A DNA stretch of 64,000 bases, from the NCBI RefSeq assembly GCF_016741815.1, contig NZ_JAERRJ010000008.1, positions 1 to 64,000 on the forward strand, written 5' to 3'. The notes under the pieces are model-generated. The model had not been told where the DNA came from, searched no databases, and worked only from the letters and a program-made list of their open reading frames with translations. The translations under genes and the position numbers were made by a program. The stretch is from Nocardia acididurans. GTDB lineage: Bacteria > Actinomycetota > Actinomycetes > Mycobacteriales > Mycobacteriaceae. This document shows positions 49,636 through 57,558 of the stretch, in pieces; position 1 is the stretch's first letter; every line of letters begins with the position of its first letter.

Positions 49636-50706
49636 CTAGCGGATCGTGCCCACGCCGGGGATCAACGGCAGATCCAGCGCGGACACCCATCCGGGTGGGA
49701 GCTGGTTGACCGCGGGCACCGCGTTGAGGGCGCGCATGCCGGTGGCCAGGCAGCCCGCGACCGCCGGGGTGCGCCCGGAGCCGTCGGTGAAACGGAACTG
49801 GGTCTCCTGGCTGATCGAGGGCGAGCCGACGATGTCGACGCGGTAGACGTCGTCGCGGTGTCCGGCCGGCCAGTCCGGGGCGGCGTCGGCGCCGATGCGG
49901 TTCACATGCTCCAGGGTGATGACCTCACGGCCCTGATAGACGCCGTTGATGGTGAACCGGATGGCGGCCACCGTGCCCGCCTTCACCATGCCCTTGGCGG
50001 TGGGCCGGTCCTCGGGGGTCACCCATTTCTCCCAGGTGGTGGTGATGTCATCGAGTTCGATGCCCGCGGCGGCCGCGATCATCGGCACGGTCGGACCCCA
50101 GGCCATGATCAGCACGTCCGGATATTCCAGCAGCGCTTGGAATTCCGGCGGATGGCCGATGCCCATCTCGAACTCGTAGTCGCCCTCGTACTCGGTGTAG
50201 TCGAGCAACTCCGAGGCACGGACGGAGGTGACCTCCCCGCACAGCCCCATGAGCGTCATCGGGAACAGGTCGTTGGCGAAGCCGGGATCGATGCCGGTGG
50301 TGAAGCAGGACGCGCCGCCCTCGGCGCAGGCCGCGGTGATGGGGTCACGCCACACATCGGGAGTCTTGTCCATGGCGGGCCACACCCACGGTGTCATGGC
50401 GGTCGAGCACACGTCGATACCGGCGCGCAGGAAAGCGCTGATGACGCGGATGTTCTCGTCGGCGAACTGGGCGGTGGGGCCGTAGTGCACGACGGCGTCG
50501 GGCCGCAGCGCGATGAGCTCGTCGACCGAATCCGTGGCCAGCACACCGGTTTTCGGCGCGCCGCACAGATCACCCGCGTCCCTGCCGACCTTGTCGGGGT
50601 TGCTGACGCCGACCCCCACCAGCTCGAAACGGGGATGGCGCAGGATTTCGGCGAGCACCATCGAGCCGACGACGCCGGTGCCCCACAAGACGATTCGCTT
50701 CCTCAT
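49636..50706 (-). CDS. Dihydrodipicolinate-reductase-like NAD(P)-binding dehydrogenase
   Basis: 356 residues from the ATG at 50706 (GGGAG five bases before). The alternative at 50724 makes an ATGA overlap with the upstream dehydrogenase gene. The N-terminal Rossmann fold (RIVLWGTGVVGSMVLAEIL) and the second part (TGIDPGFANDLFPMTLMGLC) resemble DapB/2,4-diaminopentanoate dehydrogenase-type proteins. These lack the lysine-pathway context in mycobacteria and are found next to short-chain dehydrogenases for lipids or steroids. The substrate is unknown. It is co-transcribed with the SDR and probably repressed by the divergent TetR protein. Confidence 0.83.
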   Translation of the reverse strand: MRKRIVLWGTGVVGSMVLAEILRHPRFELVGVGVSNPDKVGRDAGDLCGAPKTGVLATDSVDELIALRPDAVVHYGPTAQFADENIRVISAFLRAGIDVCSTAMTPWVWPAMDKTPDVWRDPITAACAEGGASCFTTGIDPGFANDLFPMTLMGLCGEVTSVRASELLDYTEYEGDYEFEMGIGHPPEFQALLEYPDVLIMAWGPTVPMIAAAAGIELDDITTTWEKWVTPEDRPTAKGMVKAGTVAAIRFTINGVYQGREVITLEHVNRIGADAAPDWPAGHRDDVYRVDIVGSPSISQETQFRFTDGSGRTPAVAGCLATGMRALNAVPAVNQLPPGWVSALDLPLIPGVGTIR

Positions 50707-50720
50707 GATCGCTCCCGTGC

Positions 50721-51548
50721 TCATCGGTGGAACTCGCCACAGTCGACGGTCAGCATCTGTCCGGTGACGGCGCTGGCCAGATCGCTGGCCAGGAACAGCG
50801 TGGCGCGGGCGACCTCCTCGGGCCAGGCCAGCCGCTGCAGATCGGTGGGTGCGGCCTTCTCCCGATAGATGTCGGCGTGCGTGACACCGGCCTGGCTCGC
50901 CAGCCAGTCGAAATAGGCCTTGTTGATGTCCTCGTAGACATAGGACGGCGCGACGCTGTTCACCCGGATGCCGCGCGGGCCGAGTTCGGTGGCCAGCGAC
51001 GAAGCCAGGTGCTGCAGTGCGCCTTTGGAGAGTTTGTACCCGGAGTACTCGGGCTGCGAACTGTAGGACACGCACGAGTTGAGCATGATGATCGACCCGC
51101 CGGTGGCCGCGAGCGCATCCGCGAACAGGGCGGAAAGACGCAGCGGCGCAAAGACATTGGTCTCGTTCACGGTGCGCAGGTGATCGAGCTCGATCTGGGT
51201 GATCGGGTTCATCGGCGGAATCGCGAAGGCATTGTTGATCAGGCAGTCGACGCGCCCGTACTCGGCGAGGGTGCGCTCCAGCAGGGACTGCCGCTGCTCC
51301 TCGACGGTGATGTCGGCGGGAGCGACCAGAACCGCGCCGCCGTGCGCGCGCACCTGCGCGGCGATGCCGTCGAGCTTGCGTTCGGTGCGGCTCGCCAGCA
51401 CCAGCTTCGCGCCCATGCGGGCGGCTTCGATGCTCAGCGAATGGCCCAGGCCGGGGCCGACACCGGAAACCACGACGACTTTGTCCTGCAGCAGCGGCAC
51501 CGGGCGATAGGTCTGCGCGGGTGCGGTGATGGGCGGGGCAGCTGACAC
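50721..51548 (-). CDS. Short-chain dehydrogenase/reductase
   Basis: 275 residues from the GTG at 51548, with GAGGAG upstream. A classical SDR with the NAD(P) motif VVVSGVGPGLGHSLSIEAAR, NNAF after strand 4, and the catalytic serine and Y-x-x-x-K in NSCVSYSSQPEYSGYKLSKG. The end, TVDCGEFHR, is the usual glycine-bearing C-terminus of the cyclohexanol/3-oxoacyl type. It probably oxidises a hydroxyl on a hydrophobic compound. It leads a two-gene operon with the DapB-like gene, divergent from a TetR repressor with a double operator between them. Confidence 0.88.
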   Translation of the reverse strand: MSAAPPITAPAQTYRPVPLLQDKVVVVSGVGPGLGHSLSIEAARMGAKLVLASRTERKLDGIAAQVRAHGGAVLVAPADITVEEQRQSLLERTLAEYGRVDCLINNAFAIPPMNPITQIELDHLRTVNETNVFAPLRLSALFADALAATGGSIIMLNSCVSYSSQPEYSGYKLSKGALQHLASSLATELGPRGIRVNSVAPSYVYEDINKAYFDWLASQAGVTHADIYREKAAPTDLQRLAWPEEVARATLFLASDLASAVTGQMLTVDCGEFHR

Positions 51549-51570
51549 GATCGACTCCTCGAGTCCCCAG

Positions 51571-51612
51571 TCGTTACAGTCTGTAACGACAAATGATGTG
51601 ACAGACTGTAAC
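51571..51612. promoter_or_regulatory. Two TetR-type operators between divergent genes
   Basis: A perfect 19-bp palindrome TCGTTACAGTCTGTAACGA at 51571-51589, and a second site, GTGACAGACTGTAAC, at 51598-51612 with one mismatch. Centres are 25 bases apart. The shared half-site is CTGTAAC. Both the SDR promoter and the TetR promoter should be covered, so the repressor probably controls itself. Confidence 0.8.
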
Positions 51613-51644
51613 GACTTCATACCGTGCGGACAAGGACGAATTTC

Positions 51645-52247
51645 ATGACCGAACGACCCCGGCTGGGCCCGCGTCGCGATCCCGCGGTCGACCGCGCGGT
51701 CCTCGACGCCGCGCGCGCCCTGCTGGTCGAAAAGGGTTATGCCGCAACGTCCATCGACGCCATCGCCGCACGTGCCGGGGTGAGCCGGCCGGCCATCTAC
51801 CGGCGCTGGCCGTCCAAGGCCCATCTCATCGCGAAAGCGGTCTTTCCCGATGTGGGCTTCGATCAGAAGGCTCCCGACCTGGTCGGCGAGATCCGCAAGG
51901 TGATCCGGGGGACCGTGCAGCTGTTCGGCTCCGCGGAGGCCCGCGCCGCCATGCCCGGCCTCATGGCCGAGATGCGCCAGGACGCAGGGCTTTACGACAA
52001 ACTCTCCGCGCGCCTGGACGCCCCCACCCGCGCCGAGCTCGCCGACTATCTCACCGGCGACCAAGCGCACGCCGATGACACCGCGGAGCGTTCGGATCGC
52101 GACGCCGACACCGTCCTGGACGCCATCGCCGGTGCGGCGCTGTTCGCCATGTGCATTCGCGATATCGACGATGTCGAAGGCTTCACCGCCTCCCTCGAAG
52201 ATCTGCTGCTGTACGGAGTCATCGGACTGCGCGGTAGGCAGTCCTAG
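51645..52247 (+). CDS. TetR-family transcriptional repressor
   Basis: 200 residues from the ATG at 51645; a GTG at 51624 is possible. The helix-turn-helix is VDRAVLDAARALLVEKGYAA, TSIDAIAARAGVSRPAIYRR, WPSKAHLIAKAVF. The ligand domain follows, with helices LVGEIRKVIRGTVQLFGSAE and DAIAGAALFAMCIRDIDD. It most likely represses the divergent SDR/DapB-like operon, through the double palindrome at 51571-51612. The ligand is unknown but is probably an acyl, sterol or phenolic molecule used by these dehydrogenases. Confidence 0.9.
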   Translation: MTERPRLGPRRDPAVDRAVLDAARALLVEKGYAATSIDAIAARAGVSRPAIYRRWPSKAHLIAKAVFPDVGFDQKAPDLVGEIRKVIRGTVQLFGSAEARAAMPGLMAEMRQDAGLYDKLSARLDAPTRAELADYLTGDQAHADDTAERSDRDADTVLDAIAGAALFAMCIRDIDDVEGFTASLEDLLLYGVIGLRGRQS

Positions 52248-52275
52248 CCCGCCCGCCCGGATTACGCTGACGGCC

Positions 52276-55011
52276 ATGCTGGTGGGACGCGATGCCGAGC
52301 TGGCCGAGATCGACGGGCTGCTGGCCGCGGCGACCTCGGGACACGGTCGGGCGCTGGCGATTCGAGGCGAAGCGGGGATCGGGAAATCGGCGCTGCTCGA
52401 CCATGCCGCCGCCCGCGCCGCCGGGCAGCTGCGGGTATTGCGCGGTGTCGGAATCGAATCCGAGATCGAACTGGGCTTCGGTGTGCTGCACATGCTGCCG
52501 TATCCCTGCGCCGACCGGATCGGGCTGCTGCCGGGACCACAGGCGGCGGCGCTGCGGGCCGCCTTCGGGCAGGCCGAGGCCGAGGAGGTGAATCGGTTCC
52601 TGGTCGGGGCCGCCACCTTGACCCTGCTGGCCGAACTGGCCGCCGAGACGCCGACGCTGCTGCTCGTCGACGATGCCCAGTGGGTCGATCAAAGCTCCAT
52701 GGACGCACTGCTTTTCGCCGCCCGCCGGTTCGGGGCGGATGCGACCGCGATGATCCTGGGGGTGCGCGACACCGCACTGCCCTTCGCCACACCGGGAATC
52801 GCGACACTGCGACTGTCCGGGCTGCCGCGCGCCGCCGCCCTCGCACTGCTGGATCGGTGCACGCCGGGTCTCACCGAACCGGGACGCGAGCGGGTCCTGG
52901 CGGAATCAGCCGGAAATCCGCTGGCCCTGCGGGAATTGGGTGGCGCGCGGCGGAACGCGGAGATCACCGGGCGGATCGATCCCGGACACGAGGCCGGTCC
53001 GATGGCCGTGACCTCCCGGGTGCAGGAGGGATTCCGTACCCAGATCGGCGAACTCCCCACGGGCACAAGAACTCTGCTGCTGATCGCGGCCGCCGACAGC
53101 GGCACCGATATCGGCACGGTGCTCGAAGTCGCTGCCCGGCACGGCCTGTCGAACGCGGATCTGGCACCCGCGGAACAGGCCGGACTGGTGACCGCGGACA
53201 GCGATCGGCTGGTGTTCCGGCATCCACTGATCCGCGCCGCCGTGTATCGGCATGCGCCGCATCACGAGCGGATCGCCGTGCACGCGAGCTTCGCCGAGGT
53301 CCTGACCGCGCCCGGCGATGCCGATCGCCGAGCCTGGCACCTCGCGGCCGCGACCACGCAACCCGATGAACGCGTGGCCGAGGCGCTGGAACAGACCGCG
53401 CAGCGCCAGCAGCGCCGCGGCGGCACGATGGCCGTCTCCGCGGCCTACGATCGCGCCGGACGGCTCAGCGTCGACCCCGAACGCAAGGCGCACCGGATCC
53501 TGCGGGCCGCGCGCGCCGCCTACGACGCGGGCAATGCGGATCGTGCGACACGGCTGGCGGTGGAAGCCGTATCGCTGACCGGCGACCTCGAAATACACGC
53601 CGCCGCAACACATATCCGGGCCCAGGTGGAATACGAGCGGACCTCACCCGCGGCCGATGCCGAACTCAGCCTGCGGGCGGCGGCGCTGATCGCGGACAGC
53701 GCACCCGACCGGGCGGCGTTCATGCTCGCGGAGGCGGTCTGCTGCGCCCGCGACGCCGCGGACCGGGATCTGCTGGTGCGGGGGGCCGAACAACTGAAAT
53801 CCCTTCGGCTACCCGCGAACTCGCCGCTGGGAATCCATGTGGCGGCGCAGATCGCCTGGGCCGACCTGCTCGGCGGAGATCCCGCGCCGGCGGTGGCCGT
53901 CATGTCGGCGCAAATCGCCGCGGCCCACGGTGATTCGGTGGACGACCTGCACAAGGTGGTCGCGGCCTTCAGCGGGTTGATGCTGGCCGACGACACGGCC
54001 ACCGCCGCGATCATGGACGAGTTGATCACCGGCGCGCGGGCGATCGGGCAGCTGCAATGGATTCCCTACGCGCTCGAACTCGCGGCGCTCGCGCACCTGT
54101 TCACCGGTTCGTTCGGGGCCGCGAGAGTCGCTGTGGCCGAGGGTATCTCACTCAGTGAAGAACTGGGCATGCCGATCGAGGCCGCCGCGCTGCGGGCGAT
54201 CGAGGTGTGGCTGCTCGCGGTGAGCGGGGACGCGGCGGGCTGCCGGGCGCTGGCCCGCGAGATCATGCCGGGGTTGTCGGAGACCCATCGCACGCACGCG
54301 GCCCTCGCCACCTGGGGCGTAGCGCTCGCCGAACTCGCCGCGGGCGACGCCGACACGGCACTCGATCGGCTCGACAGCGTCTGTGCCGGTCCCGCCGCAC
54401 ACGACTTCCTGATCCGCGCGGTACCCGATCATGTCGAGGCGGCCGTGCGCGGTGGTCATCGCGACCGGGCCGATGAGCACCTGGCGGACTTCGGGCGATG
54501 GGCCGACAGTGTGGCAAACCCGTTGGCGGCGGCGCTTTTCCAACGCTGCCGCGCATTGCTGGCCGTCGGCGACGAGGCCGCGCCGCAGTATGCGGCCGCG
54601 CTGGCACACCACGACGAGCACGGTGGCCGCTACGACCGCGCCCGAACCCAGCTGCTCTACGGCGAGTGGCTGCGTCGCCGCCGCCGCCGCTCCGATGCGC
54701 GCAGCCACCTCCTCGAAGCGCTGGACACCTTCGACAGGCTCGGAGCGCGGCTCTGGGTGGAGCGGGTGCACGCCGAACTCGCCGCGCTCGGCGATCTGCC
54801 CGCCGCAGCCCGCCGCACCGACCCGCTGGCACAGCTGACGCCGCAGGAAATCCAGGTGGTTCGACTGGCCGCCGCCGGATACAGCAACCGGGAGATCGGC
54901 GCCCGGCTCTTCCTGAGCCCGCGCACCATCGGTCACCACCTGTACAACGCATACCCGAAACTGGGGGTCACCCGGCGTGCCGAACTGGCCCGGCTGGGGT
55001 TGGAGGTCTGA
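52276..55011 (+). CDS. Large ATP-binding LuxR-family (LAL) regulator
   Basis: 911 residues from the ATG at 52276. It opens with the P-loop ATPase module of the STAND class: Walker A RGEAGIGKSALLDHAAARAA (Lys37) and Walker B TLLLVDDAQWVDQSS. A long middle of helical TPR-like repeats follows. The end is a LuxR helix-turn-helix, LTPQEIQVVRLAAAGYSNRE and LFLSPRTIGHHLYNAYPKLG. Such regulators assemble when they bind an inducer and ATP, then activate genes for sugar, antibiotic or lipid use. It lies 28 bases after the TetR gene, in the same direction, and before an atypical SDR that could be its target. Confidence 0.92.
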   Translation: MLVGRDAELAEIDGLLAAATSGHGRALAIRGEAGIGKSALLDHAAARAAGQLRVLRGVGIESEIELGFGVLHMLPYPCADRIGLLPGPQAAALRAAFGQAEAEEVNRFLVGAATLTLLAELAAETPTLLLVDDAQWVDQSSMDALLFAARRFGADATAMILGVRDTALPFATPGIATLRLSGLPRAAALALLDRCTPGLTEPGRERVLAESAGNPLALRELGGARRNAEITGRIDPGHEAGPMAVTSRVQEGFRTQIGELPTGTRTLLLIAAADSGTDIGTVLEVAARHGLSNADLAPAEQAGLVTADSDRLVFRHPLIRAAVYRHAPHHERIAVHASFAEVLTAPGDADRRAWHLAAATTQPDERVAEALEQTAQRQQRRGGTMAVSAAYDRAGRLSVDPERKAHRILRAARAAYDAGNADRATRLAVEAVSLTGDLEIHAAATHIRAQVEYERTSPAADAELSLRAAALIADSAPDRAAFMLAEAVCCARDAADRDLLVRGAEQLKSLRLPANSPLGIHVAAQIAWADLLGGDPAPAVAVMSAQIAAAHGDSVDDLHKVVAAFSGLMLADDTATAAIMDELITGARAIGQLQWIPYALELAALAHLFTGSFGAARVAVAEGISLSEELGMPIEAAALRAIEVWLLAVSGDAAGCRALAREIMPGLSETHRTHAALATWGVALAELAAGDADTALDRLDSVCAGPAAHDFLIRAVPDHVEAAVRGGHRDRADEHLADFGRWADSVANPLAAALFQRCRALLAVGDEAAPQYAAALAHHDEHGGRYDRARTQLLYGEWLRRRRRRSDARSHLLEALDTFDRLGARLWVERVHAELAALGDLPAAARRTDPLAQLTPQEIQVVRLAAAGYSNREIGARLFLSPRTIGHHLYNAYPKLGVTRRAELARLGLEV

Positions 55012-55158
55012 GCCGCGTAACCCCGATCCGGGGCCGGATGACCGATCCGCGCCCGGTTCGCACCGCCGGACACCGGTAACTCGACCGATGCGACCGAAAG
55101 TGCCTGCGGAATACCGTTTTTCGTGTCAGGAATCCACCAGCACACGAAAGAGACCCGC

Positions 55159-55908
55159 ATGCTCCTCGACAACAAGACCGCAGTCGTCTACGGCGCCGCC
55201 GGTTCCATCGGTTCCGCCCTCGCCGCCGGATTCGCCGCCGAAGGCGCGAACTGTTTCCTGGTAGGTCGCACCGCCGCCACCTTGGAGACCGTCGCGGGGA
55301 AGATCCGCGCGGACGGCGGCCGGGCCGAAACCGCCGTGGTCGACGCCCTGGACGCCGCCGCGGTGCACGATCATGCCGCCGCCCTCGTCGAAAAGACCGG
55401 CAGCCTGGACATTTCGGTGAACGTCATCTCCCAGGACGCGATCTTCGGGCCGCTGGCAGGCATCCCGGTGACCGATTTCGCGCACTCCATGTCACGGCTC
55501 GTCACCTCCCAGCTGATCACCACCCAGGCCGCCGCCAAACATATGGTCGCCCAGGAATCAGGCGTGATCCTGTTCTTCGGCGGCTCCGACTACGCCAGCC
55601 GGATGCCCGGCCTGGGCACCGTCCAGATCGGCAGCGACACCATCGAGGCGCTGCGCCGCCAATGGGCCTGCGAACTCGGCCCGCAGAACATCCGCGTGCT
55701 CACCCTGCGCACCGGCGGCATCCCCGAATCCCTCCCCGACATCCCGCAGACCGAAGCCGCCAAACAGGCCATGATCGAATCCACCCTGCTCGAGCGCGCC
55801 GCCACCTTCGCCGACATCGGCCACGTGGCCGCCTTCGCCGCCTCCGATCGCGCCCGCTCGATCACCGACACCCAGATCGACATCTCCTGCGGCGCATACG
55901 CGAACTGA
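55159..55908 (+). CDS. SDR-fold protein lacking the catalytic Tyr-Lys pair
   Basis: 249 residues, ATG at 55159. The coenzyme motif TAVVYGAAGSIGSALAAGFA and strand 2 end LVGRTAATLE are normal for short-chain dehydrogenases. Around the active site, where Y-x-x-x-K normally stands, the sequence is PGLGTVQIGSDTIEALRRQW: tyrosine and lysine are replaced by valine and serine. N-N-A-G also reads NVISQ. It therefore likely binds NAD(P) but does not catalyse the standard reaction. It could be a sensor, a pseudoenzyme or one using another mechanism. It follows the LAL regulator by 147 bases and converges with the HxlR gene. Confidence 0.82.
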   Translation: MLLDNKTAVVYGAAGSIGSALAAGFAAEGANCFLVGRTAATLETVAGKIRADGGRAETAVVDALDAAAVHDHAAALVEKTGSLDISVNVISQDAIFGPLAGIPVTDFAHSMSRLVTSQLITTQAAAKHMVAQESGVILFFGGSDYASRMPGLGTVQIGSDTIEALRRQWACELGPQNIRVLTLRTGGIPESLPDIPQTEAAKQAMIESTLLERAATFADIGHVAAFAASDRARSITDTQIDISCGAYAN

Positions 55909-55925
55909 CGCGCGCGGCCGAGCGA

Positions 55926-56555
55926 TCATGCGGCGAAGACCGCGCGCAGGACGGACTCGTCGCCGTCGATCTCGATCAGTCCGAGGGCGCGGGCGTCGTC
56001 GAGGGTGAGGGCGCCGGCGGCGAGGCCGAGGATGTAGGCGGGATCCGCGCGGACGGTGGCGTCGAGGGCGCTGCCGTCACGCGGGATGACCGCGAAACCG
56101 GAAGGGGTGGCGCGGAGCTGATAGGCGGGGTCGGCGATGTCGAGACCTATTGTGGCGGTGGGGCGTTGCGCGATCCTGGCGTCGAGCAGCGCGGGCACGG
56201 CGAGGGCGAGCCACTCGGGGCGGAAGGCGTCGCCGTCCGGGCCGCGAAGCATCAGCGGAGTGGACCAGCGGATGAGGCTCTCGATCGGCCCGCGTAGCTC
56301 GGCGCCCCACGGGGTGAGGGCGTATTCAACCACTCCGCCCGCGCCCGATAGTCGCCGTTCGAGGACGCCCGCGGCTTCGAGATCGCGCAGGCGGTCGGCG
56401 AGCAGGTTGGTCGCGATGCCGGGGAGGCCGTCGATCAGGTCGCGGTAGCGGGCGGGGGCGAGCAGGAGTTGGCGGACGATGAGCAGATTCCATCGGTCGC
56501 CGACCACCTCGAGGGAACGGGCGAGGCCGCAGAACTGGCCGTAGCTGCGCATCAT
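55926..56555 (-). CDS. HxlR-family transcriptional regulator
   Basis: 209 residues from the ATG at 56555 (a second ATG follows directly). The DNA-binding domain is complete: MRSYGQFCGLARSLEVVGDR, WNLLIVRQLLLAPARYRDLI, DGLPGIATNLLADRLRDLEA, AGVLERRLSGAGGVVEYALT. It has an extra domain of about 100 residues after it (LIRWSTPLMLRGPDGDAFRP to the end), which is the SCP2-like or SRPBCC-like ligand region of double-size HxlR proteins. Tandem 15-bp operators lie in the short divergent promoter with the dehalogenase-like gene. It probably represses that gene until a hydrophobic inducer binds. Confidence 0.9.
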   Translation of the reverse strand: MMRSYGQFCGLARSLEVVGDRWNLLIVRQLLLAPARYRDLIDGLPGIATNLLADRLRDLEAAGVLERRLSGAGGVVEYALTPWGAELRGPIESLIRWSTPLMLRGPDGDAFRPEWLALAVPALLDARIAQRPTATIGLDIADPAYQLRATPSGFAVIPRDGSALDATVRADPAYILGLAAGALTLDDARALGLIEIDGDESVLRAVFAA

Positions 56556-56567
56556 GTCCTTCAATCG

Positions 56568-56601
56568 CTTGAGAATCTCAAGTATGCGTGAGATTCTCAA
56601 G
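56568..56601. promoter_or_regulatory. Tandem palindromic operators of the HxlR regulator
   Basis: CTTGAGAATCTCAAG (56568-56582, perfect palindrome) is followed by TGAGATTCTCAAG (56589-56601), a second copy missing only its outer base pair. Repeat distance is 20 bases, two helical turns. They lie between the divergent starts at 56555 and 56636. Confidence 0.85.
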
Positions 56602-56635
56602 TATACCTCGATGCCGAACCCGGAAGGGGTCCACC

Positions 56636-57526
56636 ATGGCCGACACCACCCAGAACGTGCGGCCCGCCTGGGTCGACGACGCACTGTTTCCGTTCGAGAG
56701 CAGATTCATCGATATCGACGGGCACAGCGTGCATTACGTCGACGAGGGGTCGGGGCCCACTCTGCTTCTCCTGCACGGCAATCCGACCTGGTCATTCCTG
56801 TGGCGCGAGGTGATTCGCGAGTTGCGCGGTGACTTCCGCTGCGTCGCACTGGATTACCCGGGATTCGGGCTGTCGGCGGCGAAGCCCGGGTATCGGTACC
56901 TGCCCGAGGAGCACGCGGCGGTGGTCAGGGGCTTCGTCGACGCGCTCGGCCTGCGGGGGGTGACATTGGTCGGGCAGGACTGGGGCGGCCCGATCGGGCT
57001 CGCCGCGGCGATACGCCGGCCGGGCGTCTTCGAGCGACTGGTGCTGGCCAACGCCTGGGCATGGCCGGTCACCGGCGATCTCTACTTCGAGGCCTTCGCG
57101 CGCATCGCCGGTGGCCCTTTGACGCGCTTGCTGGCCAGGCGGTTCAACCTTGTCGCCAAGGCCTTCATCCCCATGGGCCATCACCGGCGGAAGGTGACCG
57201 CGGCGGAAACAACCCACTACCTCCGGGCGCTGGAATCACCTGATCGGCGGCACGCCAGCGCGGTCTTCCCCGGCCGGCTCACCGCCAGCCGGGCCTTCTT
57301 CGGCGAAGTGGAGGCCGGTTGCGCCGATCTGGCCGGATTGCCGACCCTGATCGTGTGGGGTGACGCGCAGATCGGTTTCCGCCCTCGGGAGCTCGCGCGC
57401 CTGGAAGCGACGTTCCCCCGGCACAAGACCGTGATAGTCGAGGGTGCGGGCCTGTACGTCGAGTCCGATGCGCCCGAGGAGTTCATCGCCGCGATCCGTG
57501 ACTGGACCGCGGCCCAGCGGGGCTAG
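56636..57526 (+). CDS. Haloalkane-dehalogenase-like protein with missing catalytic acid and histidine
   Basis: 296 residues, ATG at 56636. It is an alpha/beta hydrolase of the haloalkane dehalogenase type: LLHGNPTWSFLWREVI (Asn49 binds halide), nucleophile Asp115 in VGQDWGGPIGLAAAI with Trp116 as the second halide ligand, and normal cap and length. But the acid position reads VWGDAQIGFRP, with Gln245 where these enzymes have Asp (WGDAD/WGMKD). The base position reads EGAGLYVESDAPEEF, with Leu273 (codon CTG at 57452-57454) where the catalytic His belongs (AGHF/AGHY). It may still form the alkyl-enzyme ester but should not hydrolyse it. It could be a covalent sink or sensor, or a recent loss-of-function allele. 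It is controlled by the divergent HxlR protein. Confidence 0.85.
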   Translation: MADTTQNVRPAWVDDALFPFESRFIDIDGHSVHYVDEGSGPTLLLLHGNPTWSFLWREVIRELRGDFRCVALDYPGFGLSAAKPGYRYLPEEHAAVVRGFVDALGLRGVTLVGQDWGGPIGLAAAIRRPGVFERLVLANAWAWPVTGDLYFEAFARIAGGPLTRLLARRFNLVAKAFIPMGHHRRKVTAAETTHYLRALESPDRRHASAVFPGRLTASRAFFGEVEAGCADLAGLPTLIVWGDAQIGFRPRELARLEATFPRHKTVIVEGAGLYVESDAPEEFIAAIRDWTAAQRG

Positions 57527-57558
57527 CCTCCGCCTACGAAGGCGATCGCGTCCACGGA

